This document shows positions 26,066 through 34,016 of a DNA stretch of 34,016 nt, piece by piece (position 1 is the stretch's first letter; each line of letters begins with the position of its first letter). Under the pieces are notes generated by a model. The model had not been told where the DNA came from. It made no database searches and worked only from the letters and a program-made list of their open reading frames with translations. Location of the stretch: assembly GCA_027451445.1 (NCBI GenBank), contig DAIDJG010000612.1, positions 1-34,016 of the forward strand, in the 5' to 3' direction. Position numbers and translations under genes: made by a program. The stretch comes from Singulisphaera sp. GTDB taxonomy: Bacteria > Planctomycetota > Planctomycetia > Isosphaerales > Isosphaeraceae.

Positions 26066-27921
26066 GGTTCGCCTCGATCCCTCCGTGTCACCACGAGAGT
26101 CTGCCGACCGGCGTCTGGACCGCTCCAAAGGAGCGTCTGAGTCGCGGCATCGTGACGCACGTCTCCGCTCGAAATGCGCCACTCCAGACCATCGGGATAC
26201 TGGACGCGCGGGACGTAGACTTCCGTGGGATGCCGAGAGCCGTCGGACATCATCTCCAGCGTGTATACGCCAGCCTCGAATTGCTGGCGCAGCGGACGGC
26301 CGGCACACGCTCGAACGCACGGCCGGCAGAAGCCTCGCACGGCCCGACCTCCGCTGTCGGGGTCGTTGGGGTCGCTCTGCTGGTCGCGACTGAAGATCGA
26401 GAGATCCTCCTGATTCCACTGATCGCCCCACGCGTTGGTGTTGTCGGACGTGTAGCACCAGATCGTGGCGTGGGCAAGGTGGGCGTCGAGTGCGTTGTAG
26501 TAGCAGGTGAGCGCTTCGACGTGGGAGGAAAAATCGCCGGACGTGAACGCAGCGCCTTCGTCGAGGTCGAAGGGCAGGCCGAATTCACCGATCAAGGTCG
26601 GCACGACCCCAAGATCGCGGTGTGACTCCTGAACCAGCGTCCCGATCTGGTCGGCCATCGAATTCCGAACGGCCTCGCGGCCCCTCACGGATTTGAGCGA
26701 GCCCCAGACGAGCGTTGCGTCCGGATCGAAATGCTTGGTGGTCAAGGTCAGCAAATCATACCAGTGACTCGCGTTCACGACGGGAATGCCCTCAGGAGCC
26801 TCCAGCGGCTCCGAGGAGCCGGGTTCGCCTTCGATGAAGAGCAACGCATCCTGATGCACTTGCCGCAACGCTTCGCCGTAGCGCTTGAGGAACGGCCGTA
26901 GTCCGTCGCGCACAAAACGGGCCTCGGCGAAGTAATCATCGCGCAGGAGCTGCGGCCGATCCTCGCTGACGAGATCCCACACGCCGTGCTTTCTCCAGAT
27001 ATCCAGGCTCGGATCTTTCCACGCGGAAACCCCTTTGGGATTGAGGAGGACCGTGTGAGTGACGGTTTGCCCGAGGTGCTCTCGCGTGACAACCGGGACC
27101 TCTGTTGGGAACCCTGCCGGAATCGAGAGCGACTCCAGTCCTGAGAGCCGGGGCGCGCTGTTATAGACTGGGAGCGATTCACTCAAACTGCGGATGCCGA
27201 TATAGCCTGCGCGCGGTTCGTTGAGACTATCGTAGCCCAGGACGTGCGGCATCTCTCGGAGCCGTTCGGCGAGGGTCGTCAGGGCGCCAAGAAAGTGTCG
27301 CTGAAGGATGTGCTGGATGTTTTCGCCGTCGATCAACGACTGCGGCGCAAGCCGCTCGCCCGCGAAGAAGAGCGTGAACATCGTCGCGCTGGCAAGCCGG
27401 TACCAGTTGTTCGGCCAGATCATCCGGCCGTAGGCGGGATACCGCCCCTTCATCGTGATCGCGGCCTCCGACGCATCAAGGGCGGAGAGTTCGAATCCCG
27501 CGAGGTCCAACGTCCACGCCGGCGCCCCATCGCCGCCCGAGAAGCGGCTCCAGGCGTCCTGGTGAGGATCGACGAATACGTAGAGGCCATACTCACCGGC
27601 CTTGCGAACGACCTCCGTGAAGTAATCGAGGTAGGCGAGATCGTAGATCCCCGGCCCTTCGTGCTCGATCGCTTCCCAGGTGGTGAGAAGGCGGATGACG
27701 TTGAACCCCCAGTGGCGCAGACGCCCGAAGTGCTCGTCCGCCTCCTCGAGCGGAAACGGCCGTCCGATGAAGTTGGCATCCTGCGCACCGTGCGGGTCCG
27801 CAGCATTGACGGGGTGACAGCCGGTCGGCGTCTTCGAGCTTCCGCCCAGGTTCACGCCCCGCAGCAGCAGGGCACGTCCCAAGGGATCGAGAAACCAGTG
27901 TCCGTCGGTCTTGAGTGCCAT
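26062..27921 (-). CDS. Glycoside hydrolase family 5, subfamily 12-like (glucosylceramidase/steryl-glucosidase relatives)
   Basis: This 619-residue GH5 (beta/alpha)8-barrel enzyme has the acid/base glutamate in SLNEPRAGYIG (Glu235) and the nucleophile in LIGEFGLPFD (Glu446). The stretch VDPHQDAWSRFSGGDGAPAW recalls fungal GH5_12 beta-glucosidases acting on glucosylceramide and sterol glucosides, as does the overall length with a C-terminal beta-sandwich (from about residue 520). The reaction would be release of glucose from a hydrophobic aglycone; this is inferred from resemblance. There is no signal peptide, so it should act in the cytoplasm, and the MFS transporter 15 bp upstream may import the substrate. 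The ATG at 27921 is preceded by GGGAG. The radical SAM gene overlaps its stop. Confidence 0.88.
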   Translation of the reverse strand: MALKTDGHWFLDPLGRALLLRGVNLGGSSKTPTGCHPVNAADPHGAQDANFIGRPFPLEEADEHFGRLRHWGFNVIRLLTTWEAIEHEGPGIYDLAYLDYFTEVVRKAGEYGLYVFVDPHQDAWSRFSGGDGAPAWTLDLAGFELSALDASEAAITMKGRYPAYGRMIWPNNWYRLASATMFTLFFAGERLAPQSLIDGENIQHILQRHFLGALTTLAERLREMPHVLGYDSLNEPRAGYIGIRSLSESLPVYNSAPRLSGLESLSIPAGFPTEVPVVTREHLGQTVTHTVLLNPKGVSAWKDPSLDIWRKHGVWDLVSEDRPQLLRDDYFAEARFVRDGLRPFLKRYGEALRQVHQDALLFIEGEPGSSEPLEAPEGIPVVNASHWYDLLTLTTKHFDPDATLVWGSLKSVRGREAVRNSMADQIGTLVQESHRDLGVVPTLIGEFGLPFDLDEGAAFTSGDFSSHVEALTCYYNALDAHLAHATIWCYTSDNTNAWGDQWNQEDLSIFSRDQQSDPNDPDSGGRAVRGFCRPCVRACAGRPLRQQFEAGVYTLEMMSDGSRHPTEVYVPRVQYPDGLEWRISSGDVRHDAATQTLLWSGPDAGRQTLVVTRRDRGEP

Positions 27922-27936
27922 CGGAAACTCCCTGCG

Positions 27937-29145
27937 TTAAAAGCTGACCTCGTCAGGGATGCGTTTGCGAAGCGGTTGTCGAATCTCGTCGGTACGCTCG
28001 AGTTCTGGTAGCCAAGCACACAACACGCTGGACGCGAATGCTCCCGCGGCAAAAACAAGGAACGCAACGTCCGGACGAAGTGCGCGATTGCACAGGGTCA
28101 TCGTTCCCGCCACCACGGCGCCTCCCAAACCCCATGTGACTCCCATGGTGATCGAGCTCGCAACCCGCTGCCCCTCGGGCAACAGCCGCTGGCCGTAGCT
28201 GACGAGGATCGGAAGCGTGGCGCCGAGCAAACAGCCGGCGCTTCCCACGAGCACGACCAGCACGCTTCCGCCCGTCGCCGGGCAGGCGATCAACATGGGA
28301 GTTGCCAGCAACGGGAACGTCCAGAGTACCTTACGCTCGTTCGCTCGCTGTGCGAAGACCGCACATGCCAGACTTCCCAGTCCGACCGACCCCAAAAAGA
28401 CCGATTGCACGACGCCGATCTGTTCGTTGGACGCTCCCCTGCCCTTCAGCACGTAGGCGAGCGCCATCGGCACTCCCAGCGCGGGCAAAACGCGGAGGAT
28501 CCCGATTGCCAGCACCAGGAGAACGCTCACCCCCCGGCCGCGAAGCAGTTCGGTCAAGGCGATTGGGTCGCGTGTGCTGGAGGTTGCACCGTCGTCGGGA
28601 GCCGAACGCAGGCTCCAGCCCAGAAGCGCCACGCCCGCCAGTCCCCAGGTCAGTCCCCAGATGAGCGTTCTCATCGGGAAATGCGTGGTGATCAAACCAC
28701 TGTAGATCGGACCCACCGCCTGGCCAAGATAACCCCCGACCGCGAACACCGACATCGCCCGGCTCCGTTGCCCCGGCGACGAGGCGCCGGCCATCGCGGC
28801 TGCCTCGGGATGAAACGCGGCGATCCCAAGCCCTCCGGCGACGAGCATCGCACAAAGCGCGGGAAACGTCGAAGCCCATCCCAGACTGCTGAGACAGATC
28901 ACTCCCACGCCGGGCCCGAACCAGATCAGCCAGTGACCCCGAGCGCGGTCGCCCCAGTAGCCAAAGGCCAACTGCGTGATCGAGGAGGCCAGGCTCCAAC
29001 CGAGATAGGCCCACTGGATTCCCGCCTCGTCAAGGGCGAGACTCTGTTGAAGGTCGGGCCAGAGCGGTTGGATCGAGGAGGCGTAGGCGTCTACCAGAAA
29101 ATGGCCCAGGGTTATGAGCCAGAGCGTTCGTGGAAGAGCGTTCAA
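27937..29145 (-). CDS. MFS transporter
   Basis: This 402-residue major facilitator superfamily protein has about twelve hydrophobic segments and a charged loop after the second helix (FGYWGDRARGHW), the usual place of the MFS motif A. GLGIAAFHPEAAAMAG and SVFAVGGYLGQAVGP resemble the Fsr (fosmidomycin resistance) group of exporters, but direction and substrate cannot be read. The start at 29145 is a TTG with only GGA nearby, so the true start is uncertain; the first helix (LWLITLGHFLVDAYASS) is close behind it. The gene lies 81 bp after the amidohydrolase and 15 bp before GH5, all on the minus strand. Import of a glycoside or export of a hydrolysis product are both possible. Confidence 0.88.
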   Translation of the reverse strand: MNALPRTLWLITLGHFLVDAYASSIQPLWPDLQQSLALDEAGIQWAYLGWSLASSITQLAFGYWGDRARGHWLIWFGPGVGVICLSSLGWASTFPALCAMLVAGGLGIAAFHPEAAAMAGASSPGQRSRAMSVFAVGGYLGQAVGPIYSGLITTHFPMRTLIWGLTWGLAGVALLGWSLRSAPDDGATSSTRDPIALTELLRGRGVSVLLVLAIGILRVLPALGVPMALAYVLKGRGASNEQIGVVQSVFLGSVGLGSLACAVFAQRANERKVLWTFPLLATPMLIACPATGGSVLVVLVGSAGCLLGATLPILVSYGQRLLPEGQRVASSITMGVTWGLGGAVVAGTMTLCNRALRPDVAFLVFAAGAFASSVLCAWLPELERTDEIRQPLRKRIPDEVSF

Positions 29146-29226
29146 GTGCGATGTCCGATGGCGGGGAGTGAAACCGGGCTTAACGCCGGTCGAAAACGCT
29201 GGCGAGAGCCCGGTCGTGTTCGGACA

Positions 29227-30984
29227 TCAGGGCTTGCTCTTCGAGTCAGACTGGTAGACCAGCTTTCCTCCTACCATCGTCCAGAGGACCTGGGTTTCTT
29301 TCAAGTCGTTCTCGGGACAGGTCAGAGGATCGCGATCCACCAGTACCAGATCGGCGAGCTTGCCCCGTTTGATGGAGCCTTTCTCGTTCTCTTCGAAATG
29401 CAGCCGCGCGTTATTGATGGTGTAGAACCGAAGCGCCTCCATGCGACTCAGACGTTGGTCCGCATTGAGCACATCGCCCCCTTCGTACTTGCGCGTTACC
29501 GTGACCCAGATCCCGAGCCAGGGGTCCCAGGGATTCGTGGCCCCAAGAGGATCGAGGCGGATCATGTGGTCGCTCCCGCCGCCGATCGTCAGGCCGGCGT
29601 CGAGCCACTTGCGGTAGGGGTGGAACCAGGTCATGCGCTTGGGTCCAAGCACGGATAGTAGCGTGCGCGCGTCCTTCCAGATCCAGGCCGGCTGAAGGTC
29701 GGCTCCGACGCCGAGCTCGGCGCAGCGTTTCAGGTTGTCGGCCGACGTGAAGTTGGCGTGCGTTATTAGCCAACGCCGGCCTCGAATGCCGATCGTGCGA
29801 TCGGCCTGCGCAAACGCGGTCAGCAGCTCATCCATGCCGGCTTCGCCTGCGGTGTGCGCGGTCATTTGCCAGCCACGTCGCGCCGCCTCTTCCGCGATGA
29901 GGGCGAGGGTCGGGGGAGGAATAAAGAGCAAACCATGGTAGTCGGGCTCGGTGATCTGATAGGCTGGCCCGACGCCCCAGGGCTCGCGCATGTAGGCTGT
30001 GCCATTGAGCATCCCTCCGTCCAGAAAGACCTTCAACGGCCCAATGCGGACCCAGAGATCGCCCATGCCCGATGGGCCGTTCGGCTCGCCGCCCCGTTCG
30101 TACGATGCCAGACGGTTGAGCCCCTTGACGATCGCTGCGCGATCGCCGAACGGCGGCGAGAGAACACGCGTCGCGTTGACCCGCACGGTCAACTCGCCCT
30201 TGTCACGCAGCCCTCGGTACACATTCAAAGCCTCGTCGCTCGCGCTCCGGTCCGCCACGCTCGTGAGCCCTCGCGAGTTATAGAGGCGAAAGAGTTCGCG
30301 AACGCGCGCGACGTCGGCGGCGTCGGTGTCCGAGTAGGCGTTTGAGGGGAGTCCCTTGAGCTTGGAGTACGAGTTTCGCATCATCCCCGTCGCCTCGCCG
30401 GTCTTGGGATCGCGAACGATCCGGCCCGCTGGAGGATCGGGGGTATTCTTATCGATGCCCGAGATCTCGAGCGCCTTCGAGTTGACGACCCCCGCCGGTC
30501 CCCCCTGGTGCAGCACGGGATGATCGGGCGCAATCGCGTCGAGCTCGGCCTTCGTCGGGAACCGGCTCTCCGCGAGCCGGGTCGGGAACGCGTAGCGGAC
30601 GACGATCCACGTCCCCTTCGGCTGAACCTTCACTCGCTCGGCGATGTAGGCTTTCACGTCCGCGAGCGTGTCGTACGCGGGGATCGGATGGTCTTTCTCG
30701 CTGTTGGCCGCCCCCAGGGGGTGGACATGGCTGTCGTAAAGGCCGGGCAGCAGCGTCTTACCACCAGCGTCAATCACATGCGTTTTGGGGCCGATCAAGG
30801 CGTCAACGGCCACGTTCGTGCCAACTGCGACGATTCGGTCACCCTGAACCGCAACCGCTTGGGCGATCTCATCGTGGCCTTCGATGGTGATGACGTGGGC
30901 GTTGTGAATCACCAGGTCGGCAGGGTCTGCTGCGCCCACGGCGCCGAGGGCGCCGACGACCAGCCATCGACGTATCGAGGTCAT
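29227..30984 (-). CDS. Exported amidohydrolase of the YtcJ type (Amidohydro_3)
   Basis: This 585-residue metal-dependent amidohydrolase has a short N-terminal signal-like segment (to about residue 19, AVGAAD). It has the family opening DLVIHNAHVITIEG, the metal motif LPGLYDSHVHPLGA with His86 and His88, and the further histidine in WQMTAHTAGE. The motif TRLAES-x-PTKAELDAIAPDHPV is typical of YtcJ relatives, and the end has KRGKLADLVLVDRDPL. Such enzymes hydrolyse amide or ester-like bonds in small cyclic or acyl substrates; the substrate is unknown. The ATG at 30984 has AAGCGAG upstream; an in-frame ATG at 31026 would add a basic stretch before the signal segment and is less likely. It is probably the first gene of the MFS-GH5-radical SAM operon. 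Confidence 0.88.
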   Translation of the reverse strand: MTSIRRWLVVGALGAVGAADPADLVIHNAHVITIEGHDEIAQAVAVQGDRIVAVGTNVAVDALIGPKTHVIDAGGKTLLPGLYDSHVHPLGAANSEKDHPIPAYDTLADVKAYIAERVKVQPKGTWIVVRYAFPTRLAESRFPTKAELDAIAPDHPVLHQGGPAGVVNSKALEISGIDKNTPDPPAGRIVRDPKTGEATGMMRNSYSKLKGLPSNAYSDTDAADVARVRELFRLYNSRGLTSVADRSASDEALNVYRGLRDKGELTVRVNATRVLSPPFGDRAAIVKGLNRLASYERGGEPNGPSGMGDLWVRIGPLKVFLDGGMLNGTAYMREPWGVGPAYQITEPDYHGLLFIPPPTLALIAEEAARRGWQMTAHTAGEAGMDELLTAFAQADRTIGIRGRRWLITHANFTSADNLKRCAELGVGADLQPAWIWKDARTLLSVLGPKRMTWFHPYRKWLDAGLTIGGGSDHMIRLDPLGATNPWDPWLGIWVTVTRKYEGGDVLNADQRLSRMEALRFYTINNARLHFEENEKGSIKRGKLADLVLVDRDPLTCPENDLKETQVLWTMVGGKLVYQSDSKSKP

Positions 30985-31014
30985 GGAATTCGCTCGCTTG
31001 GGTCGTATTTTCAA

Positions 31015-31025
31015 TGATGTCATCA
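31015..31025. promoter_or_regulatory. 11-bp palindrome upstream of the amidohydrolase gene
   Basis: TGATG-T-CATCA is a perfect palindrome 31 bp before the amidohydrolase start. It could be an operator for the amidohydrolase-MFS-GH5-radical SAM operon, but no regulator gene lies next to it. Confidence 0.3.
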
Positions 31026-31064
31026 ACCGTTAACCTCTGATTTGAAGCAACTCGCGAATCCTCG

Positions 31065-31124
31065 TTCCCACGGTCCTTCGTGGGAATGCCGTCTTGACCG
31101 CTCAGCGGTCTCGGTTCGACCGAG
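31065..31124. other. Three consecutive hairpin-forming inverted repeats
   Basis: Three perfect inverted repeats follow one another within 60 bp: TTCCCACG/CGTGGGAA with a 6-nt loop (31065-31086), GACCGCT/AGCGGTC around a single base (31096-31110), and CTCGGT/ACCGAG with a 3-nt loop (31110-31124). They lie 80-140 bp upstream of the amidohydrolase start codon. They may be a structured leader, a terminator-like region for the upstream CehA-like gene, or part of a repeat. No T-tract follows on either strand. Confidence 0.4.
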
Positions 31125-31199
31125 CGCTTGCCGGCTCGAACGGATAATGATCGCGTTGCGCAGGAACGATCGTCCCGGCGCGCTCACCCATCGCTTCTC

Positions 31200-31460
31200 A
31201 GAAGGAGGAATATATAACTCCCCCCCTTGGGAAGGGGGGGCTGGGGGGGTGGGGGAGTAACGTTCGCTGTCGGCCCAGCGTCTACGAGCTTGCGGAGGAT
31301 CGCCTTTCTTGTCATCGGCAACGGCGGATTCGCGGCGGTCGAGCACCGTTGGCTGTGGGCGACGGCCCAGGCCCACCCCCCCTTCCCAAGGGGGGGAGTT
31401 ATATGTCGCTCCCGCGCGAGCGGAGAAATGACGGATGGGCATAGCGTGTGCCATTTAAAC
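31200..31460. repeat. G-tract inverted-repeat element, copy 2
   Basis: This is the second copy of the element at 11225-11488. The left arm is 31215-31258, with C7-TT-GGG-AA-G7 and two more G-tracts; the right arm is 31372-31404. The right arm has lost one T-A-A-C7 block relative to copy 1. The flanks match copy 1: GAAGGAG and TATAACTC on the left; AGTTATATGT, a CCGCGCGAGCGGA hairpin, AATGACG and GCCATTT-AAAC on the right. The 110-bp interior has diverged more but still shares short stretches with copy 1. No coding capacity is credible. The copy occupies the middle of the 577-bp gene-free region 30985-31561, whose other contents are the hairpins at 31065-31124 and a palindrome. Confidence 0.8.
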
Positions 31461-31561
31461 TTGTCGGGTCTAGCTCCGAGGCCTCGTCGATGGTTGGTGT
31501 TTCGGATTGCCGCAGAGTGGCGGAGACGGCGTTTCCACGCGGGAGCAAGCGGCGTTTGTTC

Positions 31562-33847
31562 TCAATCCTCGGCCGATTCCGCCAGGATCTTTCTGTACGC
31601 CTTGCGTGCCACATCATACGCCGCCTCGGCCGCGGCCAATTCCTCCTTGCGCATCGCCTTGATCTTTTGCGACCAGCATTGATCGACGCTCTTGAGGCAC
31701 CACTCGGCCGACTTCTTGGATGTGCGGATTGGCTTGCCATCCACGACGACAAACACGGGGTTGGTGTGCGACGACGGGTAGATCCGCAAGGCGACCCAGC
31801 TCGATTTGTCGAGCTTGACGTCGAACGACAGATCCTGGAACGAGCCGTCCGCCGTGATCTCTTCGCGTGCAACCGGAGACCCGTTGACGACGACCTCGAC
31901 AGGAACCTTTCGCGACGAGCCAATGCGGGCCCGTTCGAGCTCCCAGTATGGTTTTGCTTCCAGGGACCGCGAACGCAGTTCGTCGAGGGCGGGGGTAAAC
32001 TCGGACTCGAGACGCGCAGCCACCTTGGCGGTCACCTTGACCGATCCGGGTGCCGCGAGCGTACGCTCGCCGCCGGTCTCGACGCCGTCGACCTGGAAGT
32101 CGACGAGGTGGCTCTTACCGTCAGTGACGTAGGAATGGCCCTGCTTGATGCCCTCGCACCAACGATCGAAGTCGAGCTTGCCGTCGGCCAGCTTCACATA
32201 GACCCGGCCCAGCCCAACGCGCTCGCCGTAGATGCACGGGAAGTCGGTTTCGCCGCTGATCTTGCAGCGGTACCCGCAATTCAGGGTGTGATACCAGATA
32301 TTGAGCTCCCAGGGAGCCGGGGTGTCGACGGTCGAGATGAAGTCCACCGCGTCGTGTACCACGTCGACGATGTACTCGTTGGCGCCGATGCCGTCGAAGG
32401 GCGGCACTTCAAAGCTGGGCAAGACGTTCTTCTTAAGCTTGAGTCCCCATCCCGAGTGCGAGAACCCGACGACGCCGCCCTGCTCCTTGCCCCACTTCAG
32501 GACGGGCAGGTCCCAGCTTGGCCATTCCTCAATCCGGGTTGTGCCCGGGTAGTCGTCTTCCTTGAGCCTGAGGAGGCAGAGGTGGCCGGTGTGCGACGAA
32601 GGGAAACCGGAAACCTCGACGTCGTAGCGCATGAGGTATTCGGGCGTCGACAGCGGATCGAGCTTTCCGCTGAAGAACTGCTTCTGTGCGTACCAGCACG
32701 GTCCCCAACTCAACACGCAGCCCACGTCGAGGTCTTCGCCGAGGATGTGGCGCATCATGTCCTCAGGTCGCACGCCCTCGGTTGGGCTCTCGTAATGGCC
32801 GCAGCCGGCCGCGTGAACGTGGTGGTCGCCCGAGAACCAGTTCCGTTTCGCCAGATGCACCCAGCGCTTCAATCGGAACGACTCGCGATGCGTCTTCGCC
32901 TTGGGCACTTCGATGGTTCGTGTCTCCAGGACGTACTCGGGACCCCGCGTGACCTCTACGGTGTATTTACCGGGCGCCAGGAGCACCGTTTCGCCCGATT
33001 TACGGTAGATCTGCGGGTGGAAGAAAAAGTCGGGGGCCAGGCGACGCGACTGCGAGGGACACACGCGGTTCTGCGAGTCGCGGAAGATGAACGAGCCGGT
33101 GGTCGGCCGGCCGTCGTCGTCGAGCACCTCCAGCGTCACGTCCACGGAGGGCTCGCATGTGAAGAGGATGTCGACGTCGCTGCGAAACCCGAGATCCTGG
33201 GTCCCCTGGCCGACATTGAAGCGAAGTTTCGACTCGCGATGGCCAGAGTCACGGCTGTAGATCTGGATGATCCGATATTCCAGGGCGAGGCCGGAAAGCG
33301 TGCGCTTGAGCGGCCGGTCGCGGAACGAGCTAACATCCATCCAGCGCTGGGGAACTTCATGCAGAGGAACGGTCGTCCTCGGCGATGGGCTGCCGCTGGA
33401 CCTTTGATAGAGCGGCGCGGCGTTGGGACTGTCGACGGCCAGTTCCGCTGTGACGCCGGCTTCGTTGCGGACCTTAACCAGAAACACGCGCCAGCCGTGT
33501 TGAACGAGTTGGGGCGAAGCCGGTCCTTGTACAGCTTTGACACGGCTCTCCGGATTGATCTCAATCCCGATCAGACAAAACGGATCGAGCGCCTCCTGGA
33601 GCCCACGCCCACCCGCCGAGGCGTCGGTTTGCTGGAGCGCCTGGTCGACCTTGGCCCTGACCGCTTCAGGCAAGGGCTGGCCGAGCTGTTCGAGTGCTTC
33701 GACGACGCGCCGAACCTGGGCCGAAAGGGGTTGGAACTCGACGTCGTTGTAACGCGGCAAGTTATCGCCGCGCGCGGGTATCACCGATCCCGCCGCGAGG
33801 AGAATCAGGAGCAGCAAAAATCGGGGGTTTGGGACAGCGTGTCGCAT
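31562..33847 (-). CDS. Exported CehA/McbA-like PHP-domain metallohydrolase
   Basis: This 761-residue protein has a signal peptide (about 1-25) and a beta-rich N-terminal half. A PHP-type metal-binding domain then begins at GDHHVHAAGCGHY (Asp341, His342, His343, His345). Further likely ligands are in VVGFSHSGWG, DGIGANEYIV and SGETDFPC. The C-terminal part (SHLVDFQVDGVETGGERTL onward) is a beta domain common in CehA/McbA relatives, and the protein ends in a basic helical tail. CehA and McbA hydrolyse carbamate or ester bonds of carbaryl, but planctomycete members probably act on other substrates. The ATG at 33847 follows AGGGG by 8 nt and starts the signal peptide. A weak promoter is visible upstream. 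The repeat element follows the gene. Confidence 0.85.
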   Translation of the reverse strand: MRHAVPNPRFLLLLILLAAGSVIPARGDNLPRYNDVEFQPLSAQVRRVVEALEQLGQPLPEAVRAKVDQALQQTDASAGGRGLQEALDPFCLIGIEINPESRVKAVQGPASPQLVQHGWRVFLVKVRNEAGVTAELAVDSPNAAPLYQRSSGSPSPRTTVPLHEVPQRWMDVSSFRDRPLKRTLSGLALEYRIIQIYSRDSGHRESKLRFNVGQGTQDLGFRSDVDILFTCEPSVDVTLEVLDDDGRPTTGSFIFRDSQNRVCPSQSRRLAPDFFFHPQIYRKSGETVLLAPGKYTVEVTRGPEYVLETRTIEVPKAKTHRESFRLKRWVHLAKRNWFSGDHHVHAAGCGHYESPTEGVRPEDMMRHILGEDLDVGCVLSWGPCWYAQKQFFSGKLDPLSTPEYLMRYDVEVSGFPSSHTGHLCLLRLKEDDYPGTTRIEEWPSWDLPVLKWGKEQGGVVGFSHSGWGLKLKKNVLPSFEVPPFDGIGANEYIVDVVHDAVDFISTVDTPAPWELNIWYHTLNCGYRCKISGETDFPCIYGERVGLGRVYVKLADGKLDFDRWCEGIKQGHSYVTDGKSHLVDFQVDGVETGGERTLAAPGSVKVTAKVAARLESEFTPALDELRSRSLEAKPYWELERARIGSSRKVPVEVVVNGSPVAREEITADGSFQDLSFDVKLDKSSWVALRIYPSSHTNPVFVVVDGKPIRTSKKSAEWCLKSVDQCWSQKIKAMRKEELAAAEAAYDVARKAYRKILAESAED

Positions 33848-33924
33848 GCGTGAACCCCTAACGAAGGAGGGGGAAACGTTCCGAGGGTGGGATTGCGAGC
33901 GCAAAGGACTCGCCTAACATCCAT

Positions 33925-33953
33925 GGTCTAACGGCGCCGTACGGTCGTTTCAA
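33925..33953 (-). promoter_or_regulatory. Candidate promoter of the CehA-like gene
   Basis: On the minus strand, TTGAAA (33953-33948) and TAGACC (33930-33925) are separated by 17 bp and lie about 77 nt before the ATG at 33847. The -35 is good and the -10 weak. Confidence 0.3.
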
Positions 33954-34016
33954 TGGGATACCGGTCCGGGCGACCGCGGAAAATCGACGACTCGAGGACA
34001 AACGAGCGCTTGCCTG

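Noticed and set aside
26066-26458. N-terminal extension of the radical SAM frame
   Set aside because: It overlaps the GH5 gene completely and is Arg/Ser-rich shadow sequence; the coupled GTG at 26065 is a better start.
18323-27921. A glycosphingolipid-degradation system formed by the ceramidase-like and GH5_12-like genes
   Set aside because: The two genes are over 6 kb apart in different operons, one product is exported and the other cytoplasmic, and the ceramidase-like protein lacks the serine motif. The coincidence is noted but not supported.
11225-31460. The two repeat copies as ends of a composite transposon
   Set aside because: The 20 kb between them holds ordinary metabolic genes with no transposase or integrase, and the copies have diverged from each other.
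31448-33853. An 801-codon open frame on the plus strand
   Set aside because: It lies exactly antisense to the CehA-like gene, has no recognisable domain and is rich in residues expected from reverse reading of GC-rich codons. The minus-strand frame has a signal peptide and PHP motifs.
1-34016. CRISPR arrays, tRNA or rRNA genes, prophage or toxin-antitoxin genes
   Set aside because: No regularly spaced direct repeats, no cloverleaf-like segment and no recognisable proteins of these kinds were seen on either strand.

Overview
The window is GC-rich bacterial DNA and almost certainly comes from a planctomycete (phylum Planctomycetota). The main evidence is a very large PSCyt1/DUF1549/DUF1553 protein followed directly by a Tat-exported DUF1501 protein, a pair typical of that phylum. 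Supporting evidence is a secreted PA14 / multi-heme cytochrome c / beta-propeller protein, a Tat-exported Gfo/Idh/MocA-like protein, and a CehA/McbA-type PHP metallohydrolase. No rRNA, tRNA, CRISPR array, transposase or phage gene was seen. All functional calls come from reading motifs by eye; no database search was run.

Layout. (1) 1-4685: a C-terminal remnant of an enolase-superfamily (mandelate racemase type) gene, a GntP-type permease on the minus strand, then a membrane-anchored SGNH/GDSL-hydrolase-like protein with a TPR segment and a Gfo/Idh/MocA oxidoreductase, both on the plus strand. (2) 4699-11111, minus strand: a shikimate-dehydrogenase-like gene, the large PSD1-type cytochrome protein and the DUF1501 protein, probably one operon. 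(3) 11112-11516: an intergenic stretch with two palindromes and the first copy of a G-tract inverted-repeat element. (4) 11517-18317: a sugar-utilisation module. A GntR/LacI-hybrid regulator and a PfkB sugar kinase (minus) diverge from a sugar-binding lipoprotein, an RbsC-like permease with an extra alpha/beta insert, a duplicated-domain exported protein and a Tat-exported Gfo/Idh protein (plus). The two divergent promoters share a perfect palindrome that is a good operator candidate. No ABC ATPase gene is present. (5) 18323-25196: a ceramidase-N-domain-like exported protein (minus), the 1380-residue PA14/penta-heme/beta-propeller protein (plus) and a beta-class carbonic anhydrase (plus). (6) 25190-30984, minus strand: amidohydrolase, MFS transporter, GH5 glycosidase resembling subfamily 12, and a translationally coupled radical SAM protein with unusual cysteine spacing. 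(7) 30985-31561: a gene-free stretch with hairpins and the second copy of the inverted-repeat element. (8) 31562-33847: a secreted CehA/McbA-like PHP-domain metallohydrolase.

Together the genes suggest scavenging of sugars, sugar acids and glycosides: uptake (GntP, ABC, MFS), cytoplasmic hydrolysis (GH5), phosphorylation (PfkB), redox conversion (Gfo/Idh, AroE-like) and envelope or exported oxidative and hydrolytic enzymes (PSD1, DUF1501, penta-heme protein). The least explained parts are the repeat element (two copies about 20 kb apart), the ABC transporter without an ATPase whose permease carries an extra domain, the MFS-GH5-radical SAM operon, and the large multi-domain cytochrome proteins.
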